From the NCBI GenBank assembly GCA_963930775.1, contig OZ005692.1, forward strand, positions 7,736,135 to 7,800,134: a DNA stretch of 64,000 nucleotides. The letters are read 5' to 3'. A program made the translations under genes and the position numbers. The notes beneath the pieces were generated by a model. That model had not been told where the DNA came from, did no database searches, and saw only the letters and a program-made list of their open reading frames with translations. Numbering within the stretch: position 1 is the stretch's first letter; the number at the start of each line of letters is the position of its first letter. This DNA is from Cliona cf. orientalis. Taxonomy: Eukaryota; Porifera; Demospongiae; Clionaida; Clionaidae. This document shows positions 1-15,003 of the stretch, in pieces.

Positions 1-360
1 AGTCATGCATTATCATTCATGTTGTTTCAGACAAACTCCTCATGATCAGGAAGACTGCATTCGTATCACCTGATTGCCATATAATAGTTGTTACTATAAT
101 TACGCCAATGAGCATTATCCTCTTCCTGGTGACTGCAGGAGCGCATAGTGCACTCCTGGTGACTGTGACACTTGTTCCTAATACCCTGAAGTGCGTCAAG
201 CGGTTAACAGGTGCTTTCGGTGCTAGTAGCTACTGGGCTGTGTGCACACGCAGGGCTAATGCATGTCAGTAACATCCTATATACAGTAAGGAATAGAAAT
301 TGAAGGTAGTACAAACACTTGTTCAAAAAGGATCTAAGAATCCAAGTTCTACCTCAAATC
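1..360. other. no gene recognised
   Basis: Short open frames exist on both strands but overlap each other. They show no family resemblance, splice signals or repeat structure that would support a gene. Nothing else is seen before the palindrome cluster begins. Confidence 0.5.
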
Positions 361-365
361 CTCAT

Positions 366-446
366 TTAAGAAGCCAAATTCTAACTCAAATCCTCTCAAA
401 TCCTCATTCATGAATGAGGATTTGAGTTAGAATTTGGCTTCTTAAA
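366..446. repeat. hairpin, about 30 bp arms
   Basis: Arms 366-395 and 416-446 are near-perfect inverted copies; the left arm begins TTAAGAAGCCAAATTCTAAC. The loop is about 20 bp. A second, smaller hairpin with arms containing ACACCATTTTCCTGGTA follows at 469-517. Both look like tiny foldback elements without coding content. Confidence 0.85.
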
Positions 447-579
447 TCCTTATTATGTTGCTCTAGTTACACCATTTTCCTGGTAGCTACATCAGTCATG
501 TACCAGGAAAATGGTGTTACCGGAACAACTTAATTACCGGTAATATTATGGCAATTCACCCCAAACAGGGCTGCATGCA

Positions 580-656
580 CTCATGTGAAACCACAACTAC
601 AGCACGAGGGCAAAGCCCAAGGGCTCAGCCGCTGTATAGTAGTGGTTTCACACGAG
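580..656. repeat. inverted-repeat mini-element
   Basis: The left arm near 580-603 (CTCATGTGAAACCACAACTA) pairs with 631-656 read on the other strand (CTCGTGTGAAACCACTACTA). This is a short MITE-like foldback of about 77 bp. Confidence 0.75.
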
Positions 657-773
657 AGCATTATACTAATTATAAGCTAAACTGTTAGAGCTGCATACAA
701 TGTCATCAGATCTACACAGTAATACTGTACCTATAGCCTAGGGTGTATTGTATGAGCTTGTGCCCTGCATGTG

Positions 774-838
774 GTAGCATCAGACAAGATGTCTTATAGA
801 CTAGTGCACTAGTCTATAAGACACCTTGTCTGATGCTA
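774..838. repeat. long near-perfect palindrome
   Basis: A palindrome of about 63 bp centred on ACTAGTGCACTAGT, with arms containing GTCTTATAGACTAGT and ACTAGTCTATAAGAC. Essentially no loop is left. It is the tightest palindrome of the 0.3-1.0 kb cluster. Confidence 0.9.
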
Positions 839-910
839 CAACTTGATTAAAGCTCATAGTAGGCAGCATATAAATTTAGTCATGGTACAAGTCAGATCAG
901 CTGTACTATA

Positions 911-1030
911 AGTTTCTAGGTTGTACCCTTTGATTTCGTGTGGTATGCCCAGATCGGGCTGCACCCTCGGCAATACTATTAGCTATACCACACTCAGGGT
1001 ACAATGCTCATACACCGGGACCCTAGAAAC
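911..1030. repeat. inverted-repeat element
   Basis: The ends GTTTCTAGG (from 911) and CCTAGAAAC (to about 1030) are inverted copies. An inner pair, TTGTACCCT and AGGGTACAA, is also inverted. Probably a diverged foldback MITE. Confidence 0.55.
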
Positions 1031-1215
1031 CCATGCAGAGTATGCCAAGGGCCACATATCCACCATAAGCGTTCACAGGTGAATTAGCCATCACATGCTA
1101 CTATATATATATAGCTACTAGCTGCTAACCATGCCGCTGAGCAAGCTAGTGATCACAATGTATCAATAATTAATGTCCACATATCCACTGACCTAAAATT
1201 GGTGAATAGACCTGA

Positions 1216-1551
1216 ATGGAGGAAGCAATATTAATAAAGGAAATTGAGAAGATCTTGTGGCCCTACCCTTTTTTACGGCTTTGTGGATACATACAGTTAA
1301 CAACTTCCTTAGCTAAGGATGTTGTGCAACTTATCAGGTCACTTGCACAGAGAAACCACTCCGTTTCCATTTGCTTGCTTATTCCCCGTTCCTATACTCT
1401 TATGGAGCAACCCTTAATCTTTTATGATTTCATACAGTCTAAAGAAGCTATAGAATATTGTGTACGGTCAATGACATTTCGTAAGTATTTTAAGGAGGCC
1501 AGTTTTTACCCTGCATGCATTGTGCTGAAGAAGAAGAAGATAATATTGTAG
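1216..1551 (+). CDS. unrecognised 111-aa open frame
   Basis: An uninterrupted frame from ATG with a mixed hydrophobic/charged protein that I do not recognise. It has no signal peptide or low-complexity tract. The middle (residues about 20-95) has ordinary globular composition and ends in a lysine run (LKKKK). It lies between the palindrome cluster and the kelch remnant and shows no clear partner exons. It could be a real single exon, part of an element, or chance. Evidence is length and composition only. Confidence 0.25.
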   Translation: MEEAILIKEIEKILWPYPFLRLCGYIQLTTSLAKDVVQLIRSLAQRNHSVSICLLIPRSYTLMEQPLIFYDFIQSKEAIEYCVRSMTFRKYFKEASFYPACIVLKKKKIIL

Positions 1552-1842
1552 GAAAAGAACTTGAAGTCTTCGATCAATTCATAACTTGAACTGCGCTACA
1601 ACTATATACTTTACCACTGTCTGATTTGAACTTTGCTAGGTACACTATTATGTATGGCAGTTACATGCCCTCTCCCCCTTTGGGGTCTATAAGCCCTTGG
1701 CATTACTGATAGCATTGCCTGTGTAGTAGAGTAGCTAAGTTGGTTACCAGTTCCTTTCATAGGCACTACAACAGTAATTATGATACTTTTCCATTAATTT
1801 AAGTCACAGATACCTCACAACTCTCAATGATGCAACAACCAA

Positions 1843-1947
1843 CTTATGTATGACCAGATTCCCCCAAGTATCCTCCAACCACAAAGATGTTATCCGACTC
1901 CTCCTCTCTTTTGAAGACAGCTGCGGCAACTCCAAAATGTGAACTGC
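1843..1947 (-). pseudogene. kelch-repeat fragment
   Basis: Read on the minus strand this encodes one kelch blade containing SDNIFVVGGYLGESG, preceded by HFGVAAAVFKRE. A plausible acceptor (TCCTAG) lies just upstream at about 1948. A stop follows the blade directly, unless the donor at GTCATA is used. The spacing of the glycine pair and hydrophobic strand is the standard kelch pattern also seen in the kelch-kinase gene at 15-20.8 kb. No further blades were found around it, so it is probably a stray exon of a related kelch gene. Confidence 0.5.
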
Positions 1948-2295
1948 ACATACAGCTCTAGGACTTCGAGATCAAGATCCAGTGTGGACGTACATTGTAC
2001 ATGTATACGGTATGGAGAGATTTAATAATATTATACATGTTACAGTATGGTCAAAGAAGGAAGAGGAAGCGTCTAAACAAAGCTCAAGTGCAGAGGTCTC
2101 CTTTGCGAGTCAGTCTAGTAGCTAGGAACTCTATAAATACCAAGGTTCCAGCTACTCCTTAAATGGAGTTATAGTCTGTCAGCAGTTCTTTTCCAACACA
2201 TCATGCAACCACTTAATTTGTCTCATCTTAGTGTATTTATGCATGACTCCTGTAAAGCGATAATAATAACTACCATGACATACATTATATCACAG

Positions 2296-3084
2296 GTGTG
2301 TGGGGTGTTGGTTTGGCCACTCCGATGATACAGGTGGATACAGTTCCCCTCGGTAATGACCAGCACAGTTGGGTGCTCACCTCAGACGGGACAACACTTC
2401 ATAACGGTGAGGTCATCTCACGTCTAAAATTAAGGTCAAGCCAGAAGAAGGAAGTATCATGGTAAGTGAAATACATGACATTGTACCGTGTGCCTGAGGT
2501 GTTGCCCTACATAAACACATGCATGTAGATTGTACATTATACGTATTTATGTTTTTATTGTATGTACGCATGACCAGTGTAGCTATATACAGCAAGGGCT
2601 GGAGGTGTGAAGGAAGCTTTTGGGGAAGTGGGCTAGGTTGCCAGCTAGGATTGGCAGCCACACAGGGCAGTTAGTCAAGACTCAATAGTGTTGCCACGGT
2701 CCACACTAGTGGTTTTGCAAGTTTTGTCTCTCGGCCTCGTATGCACCTGGCACACAATGCCCACTAGTCTAGCCAACTAGACCCTTTTCTTCTGCTTTCG
2801 ACCTTGCCTATAGCTACTCCATGCACATGCGGTGAATATTATGTGTATACGCAATACTGTAACATATATACATGTACATGAATTTGTATTTGTAAGTCAG
2901 AAAGTGTTCCTTATAGTCTATACATAACCAGCCATTATATGTTATGTGATAGTGTTGTACCTAACTATCATCTCTCTCTCTCTCTGATGACATTATAGTT
3001 GATGATGGTGCCACTTTGGATGTGCAGTTTACAGACTTTTCTTGCTCCCCATGCATGGACCTGATGGATTATTGCTTGAGATAA
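2296..3084 (+). CDS. SPRYD7: SPRYD7-like SPRY protein, partial (2 exons)
   Basis: Exon 2296-2461 follows a CACAG acceptor and ends at a GTAAGT donor. It encodes VWGVGLATPMIQVDTVPLGN followed by DQHSWVLTSDGTTLHNGE, which matches the central SPRY region of SPRYD7 (GIGVATQKVNL..PLG.D.HS.V...DGALYHNNE). Exon 2999-3084 after TTATAG encodes DDGATLDVQFTDF and ends at TAA; this matches the family C-terminus (VDDSAILDCQFSEF). SPRYD7 is a small single-domain SPRY protein of poorly known function. Exon phases (2 then 1) do not join, and the expected middle segment (GDVVG...LNG) was not found in 2462-2998. The N-terminal exon is also not visible upstream. The gene is therefore incomplete, truncated or decayed. 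I am sure of the family, not of activity. Confidence 0.7.
2462..2998. other. intron-position sequence lacking the expected exon
   Basis: This lies between the two SPRYD7-like exons. It was searched on the plus strand for the missing SPRY strand/loop region without success. A (TC)n tract at about 2971-2984 precedes the acceptor. Confidence 0.45.
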
Positions 3085-3499
3085 GTATTAATTTTTATGA
3101 AACATATCCAATTTTGTTTATTCTGTCGTTTTTACTGGTGTGCATGCATTGATTGTGTGTACCAAACTGTCGCCAAACATTGTTAGCTACCTCACTACAG
3201 CATAGGCATGGTCTTCGACCTTAAGCACTGTGGACTATTTGTGGTTTAGCTATATGAGAAATGCATCATGATGTGTAGTTCTGCTGTACATTGTATCGAA
3301 ACGTTATAGGTGTATATCTTGTTCAGAGGGAGCTTACATGTGTGCATGGTCTCTCCTTATAAATGCGTTTGTATGCACCACTCCAGCTAGTGTGCATTAC
3401 ATGTCATGAGTCTGATCTCACACATTGTGATGACCTTATTATATAACATTCACAATGCATGCATGCTTGCTGTGCATCAGCATGTCTGCTTAGTCGTTG
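3085..3499. other. intergenic, no gene seen
   Basis: AT-rich spacer between the SPRYD7-like end and the 3' end of the decayed membrane-protein copy. No repeat or RNA gene recognised. Confidence 0.5.
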
Positions 3500-6400
3500 T
3501 CAAACTCTGGTACTGGTTTTTCTATGGGATATCTCGACAACTGTACATGTTACGATCATGTCTTGTCCTCTAATCACCTGGTATCTATCTGTTTCCTCGG
3601 GCATTTGATCATTTGTTGCTGTTTCATGCTCGCATTCTTTCACACTTAGCTTGGCAGATATCCATTTCAGGATCTTCCGAACGACAGGGATATTATAAAG
3701 CCTAGTATACCTCACAGCATGGAAGACAATGACAGCCAAAAGAAATATAAATATTATCATGACAGAGGTGTATGCAACAGCAGTCTGGTTCCCTCCCGAT
3801 TCCAAAGTATACCATGTGAAGGCAGCAAAAGAAACCAGGTTGAAGTACGTACATGATTGTTTCCAGTAAATCAATAGGCCACTCCTGGTATATCCTCTTG
3901 ATAGTTAATCCTTTCACAAGTATTAGAAAGCCAACAACAAAAACTGTGGACACCAAATCTTGGCAAGAGTCTCTAGAGAAATTTAAGGCTGAAAGTGAAA
4001 ACAGAAGAACATGTACAAGCAATATATAGCATGCCAAGGGGCATTGTGAGACTCCATGAAGTGTTGCAGTTTCTGATACCTCACCCACTTGAATATGGCT
4101 ATTTCTTGATAGCGAAGGAGCCATGCCAGGAGAAGACAAGAGCAGTATAGGGAATGCCTAATAGGAGAATAAGAGCACCAAAACAATCAAAGCAATGTGC
4201 TTTCCTTCTAGTATGGTAGCTAGTCCATCCTGGTTTAATTTTCTGACAGAGAGATTATGTGAGCCATAAGAAGAGTTTCTATATAGCATGATGACTGATC
4301 CAGCAATAATTACATTGAAAAGTTTAGCATATGGGAGAGTAAAATCATAGTAGCCAGGACTGCTACTGGGTTACCCCCTCCAATTAACCTGGAAAAGTTT
4401 GAAGAGCATTCACTGATTATGATCACCATGACAACTAGAAAGATGACATATGCAGGAAAGGCTAGCTGTATCAGTGGCTTGTCAGTATTGTCCATTCTCT
4501 CAAAGAAACAAACATTGAATCCAATGTCTATAGGTTAAGCCATGATATAAGCACACTGGCAAAGTTGGGAGTTGAATATGGCAAGTAAGTGTCTGCATTT
4601 GCAAACACAATATTGGCATAGAACAGTATTCCATTGAGTGTTCCAACAGCAATTGTCATGTTAAGAGCTAATATGAAGGCAACCAATACAAAACCATGCA
4701 GCCACAATGGCAGCTATAGCAATTCCAATGAGGTTTCAACGCCAGTGGTCAGGGCATTCAACACAGTGAGAACTGCCAAGGGAGTAGTCATATCCTGACC
4801 TGCACCTTGGACTAACAAACACATCATGCATAATATACTACTGTACCATTGTTTTCCATGAACTCATTACATGACTCTTGAAGCGTGGTTGTTTGATATG
4901 AATGCACAACATACAGTGCAATACTATTGACAAACTCATTGTGAGCAACAATCACACTTGTACTATTTAGTATGTTCGCTACCACTCCCAAAACTAGTTT
5001 CTTGTGATCAAGTTGTCTACAAAGAGAACCCTTCATAATGTTTCATCATTGTTGTTGACGAACTCATTGTGAGCAACAATCACAGTTGTACTATTTAGTA
5101 TGTTCGCTATACCACTCCCAAAACTAGTTTCTTGTGATCAAGTTGTCTACAAAGACAACCCTTCATCATTTCATCATTGTTGTTGACGAACTCATTATGA
5201 GCAACAATCACACTTGTACTATTTATTGTGCCCACTACCTCTCTTAATTGCAAAGTACTGGCATTGTTGTTGATGAATTCATTGTGAGCAACAGTCACAC
5301 TTGTGCTATGTAGTATCACCACCACTCCCACAGCATTGTTGCTGATGAATTCATTGTGAGCAAAGGTCACACTTGTGCTATGTTCTATACCCACCACTTC
5401 CACAGCATTGTTGTTGATGAATTCACTATGAGCAATAGTCACTTCTCCACCAAATAAAGCGATAACATCAATCCCATGGTTGTTGATGAATTTACTGTGA
5501 GTAATAGCAATACTAACCTTGTCAGACAATACAGATACATACAGTAACACTGCTCCATAACACCCTACAATGTTGGCAACAAATTGACTGTGTATGATGT
5601 TTATTGTCACATGATAAGCAGGTGATGGAATATAAAGCACTCCTCCACATGCCACTACTGAGTTTTGCACAAATTTGCTGTCAATAATGTTCACAGTATT
5701 TCCACTACCAACATGCAACGTGCCACCACCAGAATACGAGCAGGTATAATTACAAGAGCATGGCGTAGCGAGCACTTCATTTCTTACAAAGGTAGAATTG
5801 ATGATTGTGATGCTGCTTTGTTCACTGTATAAGGCTCCACCTATCGTAGCACTGTTTCCTTCAAACCAGCTTTGTATAATGGTAGCTAATGCTACTTCTA
5901 ACTGACACAATTGCTCCATCAGTCATAACAAAAGATCTTTTAAATATCTCCTGTTGTTCATTGGATATGAAGGGATCTCTGTCTAGACTTGCATTACAAT
6001 TATTATTGCTGTAGCTATCATTGACTTTTGCTTGGCCATGAAAGCTTGAATCTATAAGCTGATCATGAAATTGATCAACAGATTCAACTCTGTTTCCAAC
6101 ACATCCATCAAAATCAAACCCACTCACAGTAACAACCGTGACATTGATCATTTCAAACCTTGCATGCTGACTGCAGACAATTACTGGATGAGTTTGTGAA
6201 GAGCCGGGTTCTGAAAACATGGAGAGAGAGAGGGCATTTTCAATAATAAGCTATGACTCCAGACGGTGATTTCCTGGTGCAAAGATCAGAGTTGTGTCAT
6301 TGGCAAGATAATTACTGGAGTTGGCAGCAAACTGGGAGAGTGTGAGGCAATGCTCTGTGGTGCATGAGTCACTTGGTGAGGGTGTGATGCTGTACATGTA

Positions 6401-6547
6401 CTCCTCACTTGTGACAAAACCAAAGACCATCAGGAGCAGCTGGGACACTGGAGATAACGGGTATCCATTGGAGCTGATTGGTACCTGAAACCATCTTGAG
6501 GCATGCAAGCTGCAGCAACAAAAGTCATCATCATTCACGTTGCCCAC
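3500..6547 (-). pseudogene. decayed beta-helix/multi-TM protein paralog
   Basis: This is a paralog of the gene at 43005-47304, read in several frames. From the right: an N-terminal block with EHCLTLSQFAANSSNYL (cf. NHCLTLAQFAANSTSYL in the other copy), then VTVSGFDFDGCVGNRVESVD. Next come about ten repeats of the form ITHSKFINN / VTVAHNEFINNNA at about 4850-5850, typical of right-handed beta-helix rungs. Last are membrane-span blocks (IQLAFPAYVIFLVVMVIII at about 4440; QTAVAYTSVMIIFIFLL at about 3750). The reading frame changes repeatedly and the cysteine-rich segment before the first membrane span is largely missing. A stretch of about 120 bp including CRQLDHKKLVLGVV is present twice (about 4980-5035 and 5107-5165), a local tandem duplication. 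It appears non-functional, although the repeat region alone is a 270-residue open frame. Confidence 0.8.
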
Positions 6548-6665
6548 TGCAGTTTGTTTTACATACAGGAGCTTGTCTCAGAAAAATCACAGTGCTTAAA
6601 TAACCATTCATGTAGCTATATTATAGCATATAGCAGTCCATTATGTAACATACCTATAGCTTAAG

Positions 6666-7099
6666 TACCGTAAACTCTGGTTATTAAGCGCACCTCGCTA
6701 TTAAGCGCACATTGTTTATTAAGCGCATGCCCTCTTCTTGTCATAAGCTATTGTTTATTAAGCGCATGCGCTTAATAGGCGTGGCGTTCTATGAATCTGA
6801 CCTTGACCGGCTGGAAAGTATTGGGAGTCAGGTATCTTTGGAGAAATGATGGCCACGAATAACGTTATCATGCAAGAAGATCGACAAATCGCAAGCACTC
6901 GTCATCTTGAGCGGCAACTGTAAATGCTAAAGTGCTCGATCGATCGAGCGCTAGCGCTAGCGGGCCTCGCATCCATCACGTGCCCAAACGTTTGTGGGCG
7001 TGGTTATGTGCCATATAAGCGCATATCTTTTATTAAGCGCATACTGGCATTCCGTTTACCGCTATAAGCGCATGCGCTTATTAACCAGAGTCTACGGTA
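6666..7099. mobile_element. MITE with TACCGTA ends
   Basis: Terminal inverted repeats: the left end reads TACCGTAAACTCTGGTTATT, and the right end on the other strand reads TACCGTAGACTCTGGTTAAT. Each is followed by the subterminal motif ATTAAGCGCA, which recurs several times at both ends. The element is bounded by TA and has no coding capacity. A second, degraded relative begins at 27255. The TA target suggests a mariner/Tc-like non-autonomous DNA transposon; superfamily is inference. Confidence 0.85.
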
Positions 7100-7102
7100 T
7101 AT

Positions 7103-7516
7103 TACATCCCGAGTCCCAATTAGAAAAAAAAAATTCGGCCCTCGCTATGATGAAATGATGATGAAACCTATGATGAAACCTATGATGTAATTGCTGTGAA
7201 ACTGTTTCAAAAATTATGTTTAGCGCGCATGAAAGGTTGTTGGGACCCAGAATTCGATCCTAGCGTAGAAGACATCGTGGACTATCGATGAGATATGGCG
7301 ATTTTCTCAGTTCGCTTTCTTTGGCGAGCTCGCACTCGGGGGGATTTCCCTGTTCAGTCTCAGGTGGAGGTCACGTCCGGGTCAACCGGCTAAAGCCGCA
7401 CGCCCCAATATACGCGTATACGGAGCATGCGCAGTTTGTCGATGTGTCCTAGTTTGAATTATGGCGGCGTACAGTAAGCGCGGTGCAATAGCTACTTATG
7501 AGGGACTCGGGATGTA
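7103..7516. mobile_element. MITE with TACATCCCGAGTCCC ends
   Basis: Left end TACATCCCGAGTCCC at 7103-7117; the right end at 7502-7516 is its inverse complement. It abuts the preceding MITE directly. The interior contains a short tandem stretch of ATGATGAAACCT units. No open frame of note. Confidence 0.75.
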
Positions 7517-7526
7517 GTTGTTCATT

Positions 7527-8074
7527 ATCTCCCCAGTAGCAATTTACTTTTCTGTGGTTATGAGGTAATTATAGTGTAATTATGATGAAACCTATAGTGT
7601 AATCTATGAGGTAATTGTGAGAAAATTCAGGGCCTCGCTGGAGCCTTTCTGAGACTTGAAAATCAGTAAATATGTAGAGTATCTTACGCGTGTATCCAGC
7701 GAATAGATTATAAGCCGAGCGCTACTTTCTCTGAGAAGTACTGTTGGTTGAACTTCACGTGTTTTCTTGGCTTACGTAATGCCATGGATAAATAAAGCTA
7801 GCCTTGCGCTATATATAGCACGCATCACTGCCACAAGGGGCTGGCCCGCGCGCGACTGCAGCAGCGTGACCAACCTGAACTTCGGAAGGAATACTGTGTT
7901 GTCGAGTTCGTCTCTGTGATTGAAGCATCGAAACTTGTCGCTATCAAGGTTGAGAGTCGACGATCTTAGACGCCATCTCCATGATTTCTGGGGCCAGCAT
8001 CGATCGATGTGTACGCATTCTATTGACGACCTTTTACCACATGCACCATTACACTATGCAGCTACTGGGGAGAT
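7527..8074. mobile_element. inverted-repeat element, longer copy
   Basis: Ends ATCTCCCCAGTAGC (7527-7540) and GCTACTGGGGAGAT (8061-8074) are exact inverse complements. Internal sequence near both ends is shared with a short derivative at about 55515-55655, including TTACTTTTCTGTGGTTATGA and CCACATGCACC. Non-coding. Confidence 0.7.
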
Positions 8075-8985
8075 GGTCAAGGGTTCATAACATTACTAGC
8101 TACATGGAGTTGCTTACAATGTAGCAGTTAGTTAGATCATCTGTGACGCATGAAAATTAATATTTAATGACTTCTGGTATGAAAGCAACAATTAACACAA
8201 GACAATGTAGACAATAATATATTATAATAATTATATATTATGAACTCATAATTATACTATAAGTCATGCATTGGAAATCACTGTCATGGCTACATGTTGC
8301 CTAGCAGAGTCATTTGTTAGTTTGATGGAGAATCTGACGTCACGGACTACATACATCATAAACTTAAGGGGATTGAGCCTAGCTAGCTGTATACTATGAA
8401 TGATGACAATTAACAAGTATAGTATATCTAGCTTGCACTAATTAGTACTAAACATCACATTAACCACTGTCAGATGAGCTTAATCACATGATTATACGAT
8501 ATATAATATAATGTCATCCCTTGTCCTCTCCAAAACACAAGTATAGACGAGCATCAGATACTAGCTATAGCTTGTTATGATCATCTTTAGATGCATATTG
8601 TATGGTTTTCCTGCATGGATAACCACGCACACTGCATGCATGCATTGTAGAGTGCTTAGTTATAAAGTTTCTTGACTGCTTTGCCTTGCTGTGTACTGTA
8701 GCTTCTGAGGAAACCGGGCAAGGTGCTTTACTGAACAGCTCCTAATAGTGGACATATTAAAAAAAACAATCACTCTGGCGATCGTCAAACATCCGCTGAT
8801 GCATGTTCTTCTGCACAGCCTCATGACGGTTAACTACCAAGAGTATTATCTTGGCTATGTAATGAGTTCCAAATGGCTACAAAGAATTAAATTTTTAATA
8901 TAGTATAACATTATTTATAGCTAGCTAGTAACAAGAAAAGTAATAATTATTATTAAGTACCATCAGTACTACAATACCAGTATAG
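8075..8985. other. intergenic, no gene seen
   Basis: Very AT-rich spacer between the MITE block and the 3' end of the TOM70-like exons. No open frame, RNA gene or repeat recognised. Confidence 0.5.
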
Positions 8986-8988
8986 CCG

Positions 8989-12502
<3,514 letters not shown>

Positions 12503-12871
12503 CTATAATATATTATGGATATGAAATGTGGATAAAATAGCAAGACAGTGATTTATGCATTATCAATTTTGACCTCTCTTGTAGGTACACGCTATATACA
12601 ACTTAAGCTACAGAATTTGTGTACCCCATACAGCACTACATGCAGGGCAGTTTCCTGAGGTTACACATATAATACTGTAAGTACATTATCCTTGTAGGGA
12701 TGCCCTATTAGTAGCCTGAAACCATTGTTGTGTAACCATTAATTTTAGTAACACGATCATGACATGCATTGTCCTGTACTCAGTGCTGCACATTAACTAC
12801 ACCTGTACGGTAGCTATACACCTTGGCAGCATGTGGATAAACACTCTTATTGTTTGTTATGCTGCACCATA

Positions 12872-13053
12872 TACAGTCAAACCTGTGTATAGTGGTCACT
12901 GTGTAAGGCAGCCACCTCTTTATTACAGCCACTTAGTTTAAGCCCCAATTGGCAAAATTCCATATACTAAACACTTCTTTAAAGCAGCCACCTCTCTATT
13001 GCAGCCATTTATTTCTGGCCCATGGGCGACCATTATAGACAGGTTCCACTGTA
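12872..13053. mobile_element. MITE, pogo-like ends
   Basis: Left TACAGTCAAACCTGTGTATA; the right end on the other strand is TACAGTGGAACCTGTCTATA. Inner GGTCAC/GGTCGC continue the inverted repeat. About 180 bp, bounded by TA. Ends of the form CAGTGGAACCT are known from pogo/Tigger-type elements, so a non-autonomous pogo-like element is inferred. It lies in the 0.8 kb between the kinase exon and the first TPR exon. Confidence 0.8.
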
Positions 13054-13302
13054 GTATCATTGCACATCAAATAGATAATATAATCATAAACTACAGGGTA
13101 AGAACTATAGTATACAAGTTATAGTGGGATGCATGATATGCATAGTTGAATGCACCCCAATATACTGTCTAGTTGGCCTCTCGTCATTGCAGGGCGAATC
13201 CTATGATCACTCAAACCACTCTAAGAGCTAGTGATTAGCTTATAAAAACTTTGGTCACTAGATAATGACCAACAATATGCAGTACTATCTTATGAGATTC
13301 AC

Positions 13303-14358
13303 CTTGCTGCTCACTTGTTTATCCTTCCCTTCCAATTGAACTTCCTTTCTCGATGAAATTTGGCTCCTGAGTTCTATAATAACTTGATCTTTTCTTTCTA
13401 CCTCTTCAGCCAAAGCTCTTTTCTCCCGCTCACTCTCTTCAATCTGCTGCTGCATCTCGAGTGGATTGGTGAATGAAATGGGAAATTGTAATACCATTTC
13501 TGCCAGCCGTTCCACCATTTTGCTTGCAGGGGGTCTTGTTTGGGGATGGTTATCTATACACTTCAGGATTAGATCCATCAGGGGATGATCACTTCCAATG
13601 ACTTCAAGAAATATTTCTCGTCGCTCAGCTTCAGATACAGGAATCATTCTACCGGGCTCAGTTCGAATTGGACCCGTCTGTGGCTCTGGCCACTTACCAC
13701 TGAATATATGAATCATCAAAATGCCATAAGAGAACTCATCGACACTTGTATCATACTTAGGATTGGCTATTATCACCTCTGGTGGCATGTAAGCAGGAGT
13801 TCCAGGAGTTTGTGTCATGCGACTGACTTGTAGAGGGGTCAGGTTGAGCATCCTAGCGACACCAAGATCAGAAATCTTGGCTTTCATGTTAGAGGAAAGA
13901 AGGATGTTATTGGAAGAAAGATCTCGGTGAATGATGGGAGGAATTTGGCTGTGGAGGTAGCACAAGCCCAGAGCTACGTCATGAAGAATAGAATAGCTGC
14001 TCTCTTTTGGAAGAATGCCATGTTGCTCAATGCAGGAGGTGAGGTTACTCTGAAGAAGCTCCATGATCAGCATGGGCACTTGTTTTCCTTGCTGAAAGTA
14101 GACTCCCAGGAATTGGACAATATTGGGGTGGCGTATTTGACTGAGTAGACGACATTCTTCTTCAAATCGACAAATGGTGTAACTGGTATCTCCCTGCTTT
14201 AGTAGGTATTTGTGAATCTTTTTCCCAGCACATTTCAGTCCCATGTAGTCCACTTCTAATACAGTGGCATACGATCCACGGCCCAACTCTCGATCTGTCA
14301 CTCTAATCTTAGTCAGCCTGTAGGGCTCAAATCCAGTGAAAGATGCTGATACTGCCAT
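13303..14358 (-). CDS. TKL-type protein kinase exon, probable 5' exon of the TPR gene
   Basis: 352 codons from ATG at 14358. Kinase domain from about residue 18: glycine loop GRGSYATV, ATP lysine in AGKKI, catalytic loop IHRDLSSNNIL, and SDLGVAR where DLG replaces DFG. The activation-segment end is AYMPPE, and the domain ends near LEMVERLAEM-type sequence at about 290. A charged coiled coil follows (about 305-350: EESEREKRALAEEVERKD). The core residues K, HRD and D are present, so it could be active. The open frame runs five codons further to a stop, but AAG|GTGAAT at 13302 is a good donor in phase 0. The next downstream acceptor, TATAG|GATGCT at 12502, is also phase 0 and opens the TOM70 TPR region. 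Either the kinase is fused to the TPR array, or the kinase ends at its own stop and TOM70 has lost its first exon. Confidence 0.8.
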
Positions 14359-14388
14359 ATTATTTCTTGAACTTAGTGCTTTATAAGA

Positions 14389-15003
14389 TTGTTGACAATA
14401 TTTTGTTTAATTAACATTCCATGCTCTGACCTTACAGTGATAATCATATTCATTTATCTTAGGGTGATTGCAGGTACATTTTTCTGCGATTTTGGCTTAA
14501 AACGCGTTTTGCGAGGCTACATTTGCGATTTGTACGCGATAATGGTACAGGGTCGACACATTCTACACGTATAAAATTTTGCGTTTTGGGCCAATCCGCA
14601 AAAATATTAATATTAACGGTGGGTCAACCAAGTGCATGTGGGCACTCCGCCTATACACAATATATAAGTCTCATACCATAGTGGCAAACACATTGCTAGC
14701 TATAATATTATTATCATGATAGCACAACACAAAATTAAACCTGTATAGCTATCTGATTCAGTAAAATTGCAATTGCATCCAGGGAGGACAGCCTACATGA
14801 TTATCTTGTCGAATAATAATATTATTTAAAATTAATAAACAGTGTGTATATTTGGGGATTTAAAAGAGGGTGAGATGTGGTGATAAAAAACAGTCATACA
14901 GTGACTTAAGCTTATTATACGTGCATATACACAATAATAATAATATTATTATACGCATTAAGAGAATACCAAACTTTTGACTACTACTATAATACACTAT
15001 TAA
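14389..15003. other. spacer between tandem kinase genes
   Basis: AT-rich DNA between the start of one kinase gene and the stop of the next upstream one. A GC-richer patch at 14470-14600 (AAACGCGTTTTGCG and nearby GCG-rich words) stands out but no element ends were identified. Confidence 0.5.
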
